This document shows, in pieces, positions 1-5,839 of a stretch of DNA of 9,499 nt. Each line of letters opens with the position of its first letter. Position 1 is the stretch's first letter. Source of the stretch: Actinomycetes bacterium (GTDB lineage: Bacteria > Actinomycetota > Actinomycetes > Propionibacteriales > Nocardioidaceae); NCBI GenBank assembly GCA_023417775.1, contig JAEZEJ010000046.1, positions 1 through 9,499 on the forward strand, in the 5' to 3' direction. The position numbers were made by a program, and so were the translations under genes. The notes beneath the pieces were generated by a model. It was given only the letters and a program-made list of their open reading frames with translations. It was not told the DNA's origin and ran no database searches.

Positions 1-510
1 AACCTGCTCGGGCGCGCCGGCGGGCCCCTCGCCCCCGGCGGCGACAGCACCAGCTACCTGCACTCGGAGGATCGGGTCTCCGATGCGGTCGCCACGCTGC
101 GCGAGGTCACAGGTGGCGACGTGGCGACCCAGGTCCTGTTCTATGACGACATGGTCCGCGCGACCGCGCCGAGCGAGCCGGGCGCCACCACCTACGACGA
201 CTACTCCGTCAGGTACGGGCGAGGCAGTCACGATGACCCGTCGACGATCCAGCCCGATGACACCGCGTCATTCGAGCTCGACGAGGTGACGTGGGAGGCG
301 ATCCCCTCGCTCGCCCGGCGGGCCGTGGAGGAAGTGGGCGTGAGCGGAGACGACCTCCACATCCACGCTGACGCGAGCCGCGCCCTGATCCCCCTGGAGG
401 ACGGCTCCTCGCCCATACGCATCTCGATCCACGTATCCGGCGACTACGGCAGCGGCTCGCTGGTCGCCGAGGCTGACGGCACGGTGATCGAGGTCCGACG
501 GGCCGACTGA
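1..510 (+). CDS. Unrecognised, probably exported protein, 3' part only
   Basis: The frame is open from the first base and ends at a TGA at 508-510, so the start lies outside the window and 169 C-terminal residues are visible. I do not recognise the family. The visible part is acidic and hydrophilic with no membrane helix, and starts in a Gly/Pro/Ser stretch that looks like a linker. Two stretches share a helix-then-strands pattern: residues 25-75 (a helix around DAVATLREV, then VLFYDD and YDDYSVRY) and residues 100-165 (a helix around ARRAVEEVG, then DLHIHAD, ISIHVSG and SLVAEADGTVIEV). This resembles duplicated PepSY-like modules, but that is inference from pattern only. A later in-frame GTG at 121 would cut the first module and is unlikely to be the real start. 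Exported or lipoprotein location is a guess from composition. Coding status is well supported by codon bias. Confidence 0.7.
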   Translation, partial: NLLGRAGGPLAPGGDSTSYLHSEDRVSDAVATLREVTGGDVATQVLFYDDMVRATAPSEPGATTYDDYSVRYGRGSHDDPSTIQPDDTASFELDEVTWEAIPSLARRAVEEVGVSGDDLHIHADASRALIPLEDGSSPIRISIHVSGDYGSGSLVAEADGTVIEVRRAD

Positions 511-517
511 CGAGGGG

Positions 518-557
518 GTGACAGCGACCAGGTTCCATGTCACACTCTCGATGTCAC
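518..557. promoter_or_regulatory. Three TGTCAC half-sites upstream of the alpha/beta hydrolase
   Basis: The leader of the hydrolase gene holds GTGACA at 518-523 and its reverse complement TGTCAC at 538-543 and 552-557. The last two lie in an identical 8-mer ATGTCACA (537-544 and 551-558). The pair at 518 and 538 forms an inverted repeat with a 14-base gap; the other two form a direct repeat with a 14-base period. This looks like a regulator binding region in a 70-base intergenic space, but no regulator gene is adjacent and no clear -10 was found, so the role is inferred. Confidence 0.35.
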
Positions 558-568
558 ATCGATCGAAC

Positions 569-575
569 GAGGGAG
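569..575 (+). promoter_or_regulatory. Ribosome binding site fixing the hydrolase start
   Basis: GAGGGAG lies 5 bases before the ATG at 581. The longer in-frame option, GTG at 518, has its purine run almost touching the start codon and would add 21 residues before the first strand of the fold, so 581 is preferred. Confidence 0.7.
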
Positions 576-580
576 TACCG

Positions 581-1408
581 ATGCTGTCCGAGCTCTCCTA
601 CTCGCGCACCGGCGGAGGCGAACCGCTCGTCCTGATCCACGGGATCGGTCATCGCTGGCAGGCCTGGGAGCCGGTCATCGAGCAGCTCTCGGAGCACTAC
701 GATGTCATCGCCCTCGACCTGCCCGGCTTCGGCCAGTCGCCGCCGCTGTCGGCCGCCGGCGTGCCCACCCATATGGAGAACGTCATCGCGGCGATCGCGG
801 AGAACTTCGAGGCCTGGGGCATCGAACGCCCGCACGTCGTCGGAAACTCCCTCGGCGGCGCGATCGCGCTCTATCTCGGCGATCACGGCCTGGCCCGCAG
901 CGTGGTGGCCCTGAGCCCGGCCGGCTTCTTCCGGTTCGCCGGCAAGGCGCAGGCGATGGCCGCCCTCACCGTGCTGAAGCTGGCGACCTACAGCCCCGAT
1001 GCCCTCCTCCGACTCGCCTCCCAGACCCGCGTCGGGCGCTGGCTCACCGGCTACCTGCTCTACGCCCATCCGGAGCGATACGACGTGGAGCGCACCTTCG
1101 GCGATGCCTCATCACTCAAGCGCGGCAAGGCCTTCTGGCCGACCTTCTTCCAGGCGGCGCGGTTCCGCTATCGCGGTGGCGTGCGGGTGCCCACGACCAT
1201 CGCGTGGGGCACCAAGGACCGGCTGCTCAATCCGCGCCAGGCTGTCCGAGCACGTCGCGAGCTGCCCACGGCCACCCATGTGTCCCTGCCGGGGGCGGGC
1301 CACGTGCCGATGGGCGACTGCCCCGACGAGATCGCCCGGATCATCGAGGACACCACCGCTCGCGGCGACGCCGTGGCCGGCAGCGTGCCCTTCTCCGTCA
1401 CCGCCTGA
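581..1408 (+). CDS. Alpha/beta hydrolase
   Basis: The 275-residue product has the complete alpha/beta hydrolase layout. An oxyanion-region LIHGIGH lies at residues 18-24, the strand and turn DLPGFGQS at 46-53, the nucleophile elbow GNSLGG at 88-93 (Ser90), the acid Asp213 in GTKDRLL and the base His241 in GAGHVP. The cap region between about 115 and 190 is helical. Length and motif order are normal for a cytoplasmic esterase, lactonase or C-C hydrolase of the Pfam Abhydrolase_1/6 type; the substrate cannot be read from the sequence. No signal peptide is visible. The gene is separated by 138 bases from the monooxygenase-like gene on the same strand, so it may be transcribed alone. A hydrolase next to a flavin monooxygenase suggests ester cleavage after Baeyer-Villiger oxidation, but this is only context. 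Confidence 0.9.
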   Translation: MLSELSYSRTGGGEPLVLIHGIGHRWQAWEPVIEQLSEHYDVIALDLPGFGQSPPLSAAGVPTHMENVIAAIAENFEAWGIERPHVVGNSLGGAIALYLGDHGLARSVVALSPAGFFRFAGKAQAMAALTVLKLATYSPDALLRLASQTRVGRWLTGYLLYAHPERYDVERTFGDASSLKRGKAFWPTFFQAARFRYRGGVRVPTTIAWGTKDRLLNPRQAVRARRELPTATHVSLPGAGHVPMGDCPDEIARIIEDTTARGDAVAGSVPFSVTA

Positions 1409-1546
1409 TCCCCTCAGACCGGTCGGTCGCCGCCCGTCGTGGAGGGAGCGGCAGGCGGCGGCCGGCCTTCCTATGCCTCGCCGAGCCTCGGATGACGAAA
1501 GACTCGGACCGGGAAGTCCTCGAGCCCGCGAGATGTTGACCTGAGC

Positions 1547-2596
1547 GTGGAGATCTACGAGTCGATCGTCATCGGCGCCGGACAGGCCGGTCTCTCGACG
1601 TCGTACCACCTGCGGCGCCGGGAGATCGCGCACCTGGTCCTCGACGCCAACCCCGGCCCGGGCGGAGCCTGGCAGCACCGCTGGCCCGCGCTGACGATGA
1701 GCGATGTCCACGGCATCGCCGACCTCCCGGGGATGCGTCGCCTCCCCGATGACGGTGACGAGGAGGCCAAGGACGCCGTTCCCCGGTACTTCGCTGAGTA
1801 CGAACGGCGCTTCCATCTGCCGGTCGTCCGTCCCGTCGACGTCGACGCGGTCACCGAGGAGGGCGACCTGCTCGTGGTGCGTGCGGGCGACCGCGAGTGG
1901 CGCACCCGCACGCTCGTCAATGCCACCGGGACGTGGACCCACCCGTTCGTCCCCTACTACCCCGGCATCGAGACCTTCGCCGGCCGGCAGCTCCACACCG
2001 TCGACTTCACCCGCCCCGAGGACTTCGCCGGGCAGCGCGTGCTCGTCGTCGGCGGTGGGCAGTCGGCCGTGCAGTTCCTCGGACTGCTGCGACCGGTCAC
2101 CGACACCCTGTGGGTCACCCGCCGCGAGCCCCGGTGGCGGACCGAGCCGTTCACCGTCGAGGCCGGACGTGCGGCGGTGGCCCTGGTCGAGGATCGGGTG
2201 CGCGCGGGACTGCCGCCGGACAGCGTCGCCGGAGTCACCGGGTTGATGCTGCGGCCCCAGGAGGAGGAGGCCGAGCGACTCGGCGCGTACCGGCGGCGGC
2301 CCATGTTCAGCCGGATCGAACCCGACGGTGTGCGCTGGGCGGACGGCGCCTTCGAGCCGGTCGACGTGATCCTCTGGGCCACCGGCTTCCGGCATGCGCT
2401 CGATCACCTGGCTCCGCTGCGGCTGAAGGGGCCCGAGGGCGGCATCCGCATCGACGGGTCCTCCACCACACCGACCAATGTCGCCGACGACCCTCGGATC
2501 CAGCTGGTCGGCTACGGACCCAGCGCCAGCACCATCGGCGCGAACCGCGCGGGTCGCATCGCGACGCGTGGCGTGCTGCGTAGTCTCGGCAGATGA
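1547..2596 (+). CDS. FAD/NAD(P)H-dependent monooxygenase-like protein (FMO/CzcO type)
   Basis: The 349-residue protein has two dinucleotide-binding motifs: GAGQAG at residues 10-15 near the N-terminus for FAD, and VVGGGQSA at 167-174 for NAD(P)H. GGAWQHRW (39-46) and the ATG motif in LWATGF (276-281) also fit. Between the Rossmann motifs lies FAGRQLHTVDF (144-154), matching the FxGxxxHxxx(Y/F/W) fingerprint of flavin-containing and Baeyer-Villiger monooxygenases. The length is short for classical BVMOs (about 500 or more) and fits the single-domain-pair CzcO/ArsO-like group. A flavin monooxygenase acting on a small molecule is the best call; substrate unknown. ArsO-like is an alternative, but no arsenic genes are nearby. 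GTG at 1547 is the only ATG, GTG or TTG after the in-frame stop at 1493-1495. It lacks a clear Shine-Dalgarno and is preceded by a three-codon ORF (1533-1544). Its stop overlaps the next gene by 4 bp. Confidence 0.85.
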   Translation: MEIYESIVIGAGQAGLSTSYHLRRREIAHLVLDANPGPGGAWQHRWPALTMSDVHGIADLPGMRRLPDDGDEEAKDAVPRYFAEYERRFHLPVVRPVDVDAVTEEGDLLVVRAGDREWRTRTLVNATGTWTHPFVPYYPGIETFAGRQLHTVDFTRPEDFAGQRVLVVGGGQSAVQFLGLLRPVTDTLWVTRREPRWRTEPFTVEAGRAAVALVEDRVRAGLPPDSVAGVTGLMLRPQEEEAERLGAYRRRPMFSRIEPDGVRWADGAFEPVDVILWATGFRHALDHLAPLRLKGPEGGIRIDGSSTTPTNVADDPRIQLVGYGPSASTIGANRAGRIATRGVLRSLGR

Positions 2597-3372
2597 CCCT
2601 CGACCGCGATGCCGTCCTCGCCACCGCCCTGGATCTCGCGCGCGGTGGCGGCGAACTGGCCCGCAGGTTCGCTGCCGAGGGCGTCGAGGTCGAGGCGAAG
2701 GATGGGACCGACCTGGTCACCCGCACCGATCGCGATGTCGAACGGCGGATGGTGCACCACCTGCTCGCGCGCTATCCCGAGCACGCGATCCTCGGCGAGG
2801 AGTCCGGACGCCATGGCCCCGAGGCGGCCCGGGTGCAGTGGCTCCTCGACCCCCTCGACGGCACCCACAACTACGCGATGGGACTCGACGTCTACGGCGT
2901 CTGCCTGACGGTCCTACTGGATGGTCGCGCCGAGGTGGCGGTGGTGCACGACTCGCCGTCCGGGCGCTCGACCAGTGCCATCCGCGGACGTGGCGCCTGG
3001 CAGGAAGGACGCCGCCTCTCGGTGCGAGATCCTGTCCCGCTCGCCCGCACGACGGTGTCGTGGATCCAGGGCTACGACATCGACCTCGACGATCCGGCCC
3101 GGCGCGCGGTCTTCGACCCGCTGGAACGCTCGGTCAAGCGGGTCCTGCGCACCTGGGCGCCCTCGCGGGACTGGGCGCTGCTCGCCGAGGGCGGCATCGA
3201 TGCGGTGATCGCCTTCCGCAACGAGCCCTGGGACCTGGAGGGCGGAGCGCTCATCGCGTGCGAGGCCGGAGCGATCGAGGTACGCACCGAGGATCTCGTC
3301 ATCGTCGGCGTGCCCGCGGTCGTCATTGAGCTGAGCACCGTGTTGGTGAGCGCCGACGACCTCGACGCATAG
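2593..3372 (+). CDS. Inositol monophosphatase family protein
   Basis: The 259-residue product belongs to the Mg2+-dependent, lithium-sensitive sugar-phosphatase superfamily. The metal-binding motifs are all present: KDGTDLVT (36-43), GEES (68-71), DPLDGT (86-91) and WDLEGGALIACEAGA (213-227) with the third metal ligand Asp214. Length is typical for IMPase, histidinol-phosphatase or CysQ-like members. These cannot be separated here, although the short DPLDGTHNYAMG stretch fits general IMPases. The reaction is hydrolysis of a phosphate monoester in the cytoplasm. The ATG overlaps the stop of the monooxygenase-like gene (ATGA), implying translational coupling, and no good independent Shine-Dalgarno precedes it. 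Its own TAG stop lies inside the iron box that serves the next gene. No functional link between phosphatase and monooxygenase is obvious. Confidence 0.9.
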   Translation: MTLDRDAVLATALDLARGGGELARRFAAEGVEVEAKDGTDLVTRTDRDVERRMVHHLLARYPEHAILGEESGRHGPEAARVQWLLDPLDGTHNYAMGLDVYGVCLTVLLDGRAEVAVVHDSPSGRSTSAIRGRGAWQEGRRLSVRDPVPLARTTVSWIQGYDIDLDDPARRAVFDPLERSVKRVLRTWAPSRDWALLAEGGIDAVIAFRNEPWDLEGGALIACEAGAIEVRTEDLVIVGVPAVVIELSTVLVSADDLDA

Positions 3373-3387
3373 GTTAGGCTCACCTGA
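3369..3387 (+). promoter_or_regulatory. DtxR/IdeR-type iron box
   Basis: The 19-base ATAGGTTAGGCTCACCTGA matches the DtxR/IdeR consensus TTAGGTTAGGCTAACCTAA at 16 of 19 positions, with mismatches at positions 1, 13 and 18. It lies 21 bases before the GTG of an iron-siderophore binding lipoprotein and overlaps the stop codon of the preceding phosphatase. Two TANNNT hexamers inside it, TAGGTT (3370-3375) and TAGGCT (3375-3380), could be the -10 element, so regulator binding would block transcription when iron is plentiful. No convincing -35 was found. Confidence 0.85.
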
Positions 3388-3399
3388 TTGCTTTTCACT

Positions 3400-3404
3400 G
3401 GAGG
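3400..3404 (+). promoter_or_regulatory. Ribosome binding site fixing the binding-protein start
   Basis: GGAGG lies 4 bases before the GTG at 3409. The upstream in-frame TTG at 3388 abuts the iron box and would place this site inside the coding region, so the GTG is preferred. Confidence 0.65.
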
Positions 3405-3408
3405 TTTC

Positions 3409-4437
3409 GTGCGTCTCATCGGCCGACCGCTGGTCCCCGTCCTCGCCAGCGCCACCCTCGCGCTCGGCGCTTGCGGAAGTAACGATCGTTCGACTAGTAC
3501 CGATGACCCCGGGGAGGGCTTCCCCGTCACCGTGACGCACGCACTCGGGGAGACCGTCATCGACAGCAAGCCGGAACGGGTGGTCGCCGTCGGGAGCGCC
3601 GCGAATGCCGAGGTGGCGCTCGCCCTGGATATCGTCCCCGTCGCCATGCCCCGTGCCGACTACGGCGACGACGACGGCGACGGCATCCTCCCCTGGGTGA
3701 CCGAACGACTCGACGACATCGATGCCGACGCGCCCATCCTGTTCGACGAGACCGAGGGCATCGACTTCGAGAGCGTCTCAGAGACCGAACCCGATGTCAT
3801 CCTCGCGGCCACCTCGGGACTGACCCCGGAGGAGTACGAGACGCTCAGCAAGATCGCGCCGGTGGTGGCCTATCCGGACCTTCCCTGGACGGCCTCGTGG
3901 CGGGAGACCATCACCATGAACAGCGAGGCCCTCGGCAAGCCCGAGGAAGGGCAGGAACTGATCGCCGATCTGACGGAGCAGATCGAGACCTCGGCCGCCG
4001 AGCACCCCGAACTCGACGGTGTCAGCGCGGCGTTCATCAACGTCAGCGTGGATGATCTCAGCACTGTTCTCGTCGCGGCATCGGCAGATGCCCGCGCCAG
4101 CTATCTCGCCGATCTCGGCCTCGTCACGCCGAGCGTGGTCGAGCAGAACTCCGAGGATGCGGAGGCGTTCCGCTTCTCGATCAGCGCAGAAGAGATCGAT
4201 GCATTCGATGACACGGACATCGTCCTCGGCTACAGCGGCGAGGACACGAGCCTTCTCGACACGCTTCGTTCGAATCCGCTGTTGAGCCGGATGTCGGCAG
4301 CGGAACGCGGTTCAGTCGCCGAGATCGTGGACGGCAGCCCGCTCGCCGCCGCCGTGAGCCCCAGCGCACTCGGCATCCCCTGGTCCGTCGATGAGCTTCT
4401 GGACCGGCTGGCGACGGCAGCCCGCCAACTCCCGTAG
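3409..4437 (+). CDS. Iron-siderophore ABC transporter substrate-binding lipoprotein
   Basis: The 342-residue product starts with a short signal peptide (Arg2, Arg6, then a hydrophobic stretch) ending in the lipobox LGAC, so Cys22 would be lipidated and the protein anchored outside the membrane. A Ser/Thr/Asp-rich linker follows (to about 38). The mature part has the class III binding-protein (FecB/FepB, TroA-like) layout: HALGETV and PERVVAVG (44-62), an acidic loop plus LPWV (82-97), EPDVILA (127-133), SKIAPVVAY (147-155), a long connecting helix (about 165-197) and the C-terminal lobe ending in ALGIPWSVDELLDRL (320-334). It should capture a ferric siderophore and pass it to a FecCD-type permease. 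No permease or ATPase gene lies in the window, so it must be supplied elsewhere. The iron box directly upstream predicts derepression under iron starvation and supports the assignment independently. Confidence 0.92.
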   Translation: MRLIGRPLVPVLASATLALGACGSNDRSTSTDDPGEGFPVTVTHALGETVIDSKPERVVAVGSAANAEVALALDIVPVAMPRADYGDDDGDGILPWVTERLDDIDADAPILFDETEGIDFESVSETEPDVILAATSGLTPEEYETLSKIAPVVAYPDLPWTASWRETITMNSEALGKPEEGQELIADLTEQIETSAAEHPELDGVSAAFINVSVDDLSTVLVAASADARASYLADLGLVTPSVVEQNSEDAEAFRFSISAEEIDAFDDTDIVLGYSGEDTSLLDTLRSNPLLSRMSAAERGSVAEIVDGSPLAAAVSPSALGIPWSVDELLDRLATAARQLP

Positions 4438-4590
4438 CTCCACTCCGCGCGCACGGGCACGACATGAGCTCGATCCGAGCGCGGCTAGGGCGTGTCTGGC
4501 AATTCCTGACCTACTGCGCGACGTCCCACGAGCGCCTCGCGGCGTCCCCGTCAGGCGGAGTCGAGCGGCTGGACCTCCCTACCACTGCGC
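4438..4590. other. Gene-free stretch between binding protein and PadR promoter
   Basis: I see no convincing gene here. It holds a weak hairpin (GCTCG-ATC-CGAGC, 4468-4480) without a T-tract. A GGGCGTGTCTGGCAATTC segment (4488-4505) preceded by CTA resembles the terminal repeat of an actinobacterial IS5-like element, but there is no matching opposite end or transposase. An ORF running from 4464 through the PadR promoter into that gene in another frame has no recognisable product. Confidence 0.4.
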
Positions 4591-4620
4591 TTGCCATGCA
4601 ACTTGTTGCATGGTTACGCT
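4591..4620 (+). promoter_or_regulatory. PadR promoter, leaderless type
   Basis: TTGCCA (4591-4596) matches the -35 consensus at 5 of 6 positions. After an 18-base spacer, TACGCT (4615-4620) gives a TANNNT -10. Seven bases past the -10 puts transcription start at or next to the A of the ATG at 4627. No Shine-Dalgarno precedes that ATG, which fits a leaderless mRNA, common in actinobacteria. Confidence 0.6.
4594..4613. promoter_or_regulatory. Perfect palindromic operator for PadR autoregulation
   Basis: CCATGCAACTTGTTGCATGG has 9-base perfect inverted arms around TT. It overlaps the -35 and fills the spacer up to one base before the -10, so a bound dimer would block polymerase. PadR and AphA family proteins bind ATGCA/TGCAT-type inverted repeats, and these genes commonly repress themselves, so the adjacent PadR is the natural binder. 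Binding itself is inferred. Confidence 0.75.
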
Positions 4621-4626
4621 GCTGGC

Positions 4627-5163
4627 ATGGCCCTCGAACACGCAATCCTGGTCTCGCTCACCGAGCAGTCGGCGACCGGCTATGACCTCGCACGGCGCTT
4701 CGATGCCTCGATCGGCTACTTCTGGCGCGCGAGTCACCAGCAGATCTACCGGACGCTGACCCGGATGGCCGGCGACGGCTGGGTCGACGGCACGACCGAA
4801 CACCGCGACGGCGCCACCGACCGCACGACCTACGCCATCACCGCCGCCGGCCGGACCGAGCTCGAACGATTCTCGGCCGCGCCCTCATCGCGTGAGCCGC
4901 TGCGCAGCGACTTCGCCGTCAAGCTCCGCGGCCTGCTCGACACCCAGGCCGCCATCGCCGACGCCCAGGCCCGGCGGGCCGACCACCAGGCGCGGCTCGA
5001 CACCTATGAGGCCAGCGAGAAGCGGCACTATCCCGACCCGTCCTCGCTGACCGACGACGAGCGCGGCCCCTATCTGGCGCTCCGCGGCGGCATCCTGCTC
5101 GAACAGGCCGGGATCGCCTGGTGCGACGAGATCCTCCGTCAGCTCGACCGGAGCGAGCGATGA
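4627..5163 (+). CDS. PadR family transcriptional regulator
   Basis: The 178-residue product has the standard two-part PadR structure. An N-terminal winged helix (about 1-77) opens with MALEHAILVSL, continues with SATGYDLARRFD, the recognition region HQQIYRTLTRMAGDGWV (37-53) and a wing ending in YAITAAGRTELERF. The C-terminal Vir_act_alpha_C helical dimerisation domain spans about 90-173. Length is typical for the AphA-like subgroup. The ATG at 4627 is chosen because the family begins exactly there; the upstream in-frame TTG at 4591 lies in the -35 element. The effector is unknown, though relatives respond to phenolics or drugs. The palindrome in its promoter indicates autoregulation. Its 3' end overlaps by 25 bp the end of the minus-strand membrane protein gene. 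The target beyond itself could be the downstream membrane protein or the NTF2-fadH pair, but no second copy of the palindrome was seen there. Confidence 0.92.
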   Translation: MALEHAILVSLTEQSATGYDLARRFDASIGYFWRASHQQIYRTLTRMAGDGWVDGTTEHRDGATDRTTYAITAAGRTELERFSAAPSSREPLRSDFAVKLRGLLDTQAAIADAQARRADHQARLDTYEASEKRHYPDPSSLTDDERGPYLALRGGILLEQAGIAWCDEILRQLDRSER

Positions 5164-5381
5164 GCGCGGAATCCGATCACCAGCACGATCACACCGAAGG
5201 TCATCGCCGCGGCGATCAGCACCGCGTGCACCCAGAGGAAGCCGGTCGGCGCGCTGCTCCACGCCTCGCCCGACCAGGCGCGGTCGTCGGCGACGATCGC
5301 CCGGGCGAAACGCGGCCAGATCACGATATTGAACACGCCGGCCGCCATCAGCAGCCAGGCACTGGGTCGTCCGATCACCAC
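5139..5381 (-). CDS. Small two-helix membrane protein, SCO4848-like
   Basis: Read from the GTG whose first base is 5381, the product is 80 residues. Helix 1 spans about 8-24 (AWLLMAAGVFNIVIW), a polar loop follows with PTGFLWVH (45-52), and helix 2 spans about 48-71. The pattern of an RPxxW start, IW after helix 1 and PTGFxWVH before helix 2 matches my recollection of the actinobacterial SCO4848 membrane-protein family, whose function is unknown. The frame extends upstream to an ATG at 5435, but that would overlap the divergent gene at 5426 and add residues the family lacks; GTG at 5378 is also possible. No strong Shine-Dalgarno is present. It converges on padR with a 25-bp tail overlap. Being antisense, short and bracketed by plus-strand genes, it is easily missed. 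Confidence 0.75.
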   Translation of the reverse strand: MVIGRPSAWLLMAAGVFNIVIWPRFARAIVADDRAWSGEAWSSAPTGFLWVHAVLIAAAMTFGVIVLVIGFRAHRSLRSS

Positions 5382-5388
5382 CCCAGTG
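5360..5388. repeat. Inverted repeat in the divergent intergenic region
   Basis: CACTGGG (5360-5366) and CCCAGTG (5382-5388) are perfect 7-base inverted arms with a 15-base gap, so their centres are 22 bases apart, about two helical turns. The repeat straddles the proposed GTG of the minus-strand membrane protein and lies upstream of the NTF2-like gene at 5426. It could be an operator serving both. GTGC-CAAC-GCAC (5388-5399) sits next to it. Confidence 0.35.
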
Positions 5389-5411
5389 TGCCAACGCACC
5401 ACCACCGTCTC

Positions 5412-5418
5412 GAAAGGA
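5412..5418 (+). promoter_or_regulatory. Ribosome binding site of the NTF2-like gene
   Basis: GAAAGGA lies 7 bases before the ATG at 5426 and supports that start. Transcription must therefore begin upstream of 5412, within the region shared with the divergent membrane protein gene; no clear -10 hexamer was found there. Confidence 0.65.
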
Positions 5419-5425
5419 CCGCGCC

Positions 5426-5839
5426 ATGAAGGCATTCCGAGAGCTCGTCGAGAGTCAGATCGCCACCGGCGAGATGAGCGGCGTGGAGGACCTGCTCGCC
5501 GAGGACGTCGTCTTCCGCAGTCCCGTCGCCTTCTCGCCCTATCCCGGTAAGGCGATCACCGCGGCGATCCTGCACGGCGTGAGCCGGGTCTTCGCCGACT
5601 TCCGCTACCTCTCCTCGATCGAGGAAGGTCGACAGAGCGCCCTCGTCTTCGAGGCGAAGATCGGCGACATCTCGGTCCACGGCTGCGACTTCATCACCAC
5701 CGACGACGACGGCCTCATCAGCGAGTTCACCGTGATGGTCCGACCGCTGTCCGCCGCGAACGCCCTCGCCGAGGCCATGGCAGCGCAGTTCGAGCAGATC
5801 AAGGACGAGGCCGCCGCCGCGACGGGAGACGCCCGATGA
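5426..5839 (+). CDS. NTF2/SnoaL-like fold protein
   Basis: The 137-residue product fits the nuclear transport factor 2 / SnoaL-like superfamily, small cone-shaped alpha+beta proteins used as isomerases, cyclases, dehydratases or ligand binders. An N-terminal helix (1-15) leads to LLAEDVVFRSPVAFSPYPGK (23-42), the typical 'damage region' strand and loop. A helix follows (ITAAILHGVSRVF, 44-56), then strands FRYLSSIEE, SALVFEAKI, ISVHGCDFITTDDDGLISEFTVMVRP (82-107), which is the family's usual final sheet. The C-terminal helix (109-131) is Ala/Glu-rich. A catalytic residue cannot be assigned safely. The gene has its own ribosome binding site and overlaps fadH by 4 bp (ATGA), so the two are made together. 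That suggests a role on the same enone or CoA-thioester substrate, or an unrelated small-molecule binding role. Confidence 0.82.
   Translation: MKAFRELVESQIATGEMSGVEDLLAEDVVFRSPVAFSPYPGKAITAAILHGVSRVFADFRYLSSIEEGRQSALVFEAKIGDISVHGCDFITTDDDGLISEFTVMVRPLSAANALAEAMAAQFEQIKDEAAAATGDAR
5824..5829 (+). promoter_or_regulatory. Ribosome binding site of fadH inside the upstream gene
   Basis: GGGAGA lies 6 bases before the fadH ATG and within the last codons of the NTF2-like gene, so fadH can be both coupled to its neighbour and initiated on its own. Confidence 0.6.

Noticed and set aside
1417..1428. GACCGGTCGGTC after the hydrolase stop as a TetR-type operator
   Set aside because: Only 8 bases are truly palindromic, it is GC-rich, lies 118 bases before the next start codon, and no TetR gene is near.
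1533..1544. A three-codon upstream ORF (ATG TTG ACC TGA) as a regulatory leader of the monooxygenase-like gene
   Set aside because: It has no ribosome binding site of note and no coding signal; such short ORFs arise often by chance.
1112..2407. A 431-codon minus-strand frame opposite the hydrolase and monooxygenase-like genes
   Set aside because: It crosses two well-supported plus-strand genes, has no recognisable motifs, and its composition mirrors the sense codons.
4464..4685. A 73-codon plus-strand frame before and into padR
   Set aside because: It runs through the PadR promoter and into padR in another frame, lacks a ribosome binding site and resembles no family known to me.
5121..5429. 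A 102-codon plus-strand frame between padR and the NTF2-like gene
   Set aside because: His/Arg/Pro-rich shadow of the minus-strand SCO4848-like gene, whose two membrane helices and conserved-looking motifs are far more convincing.
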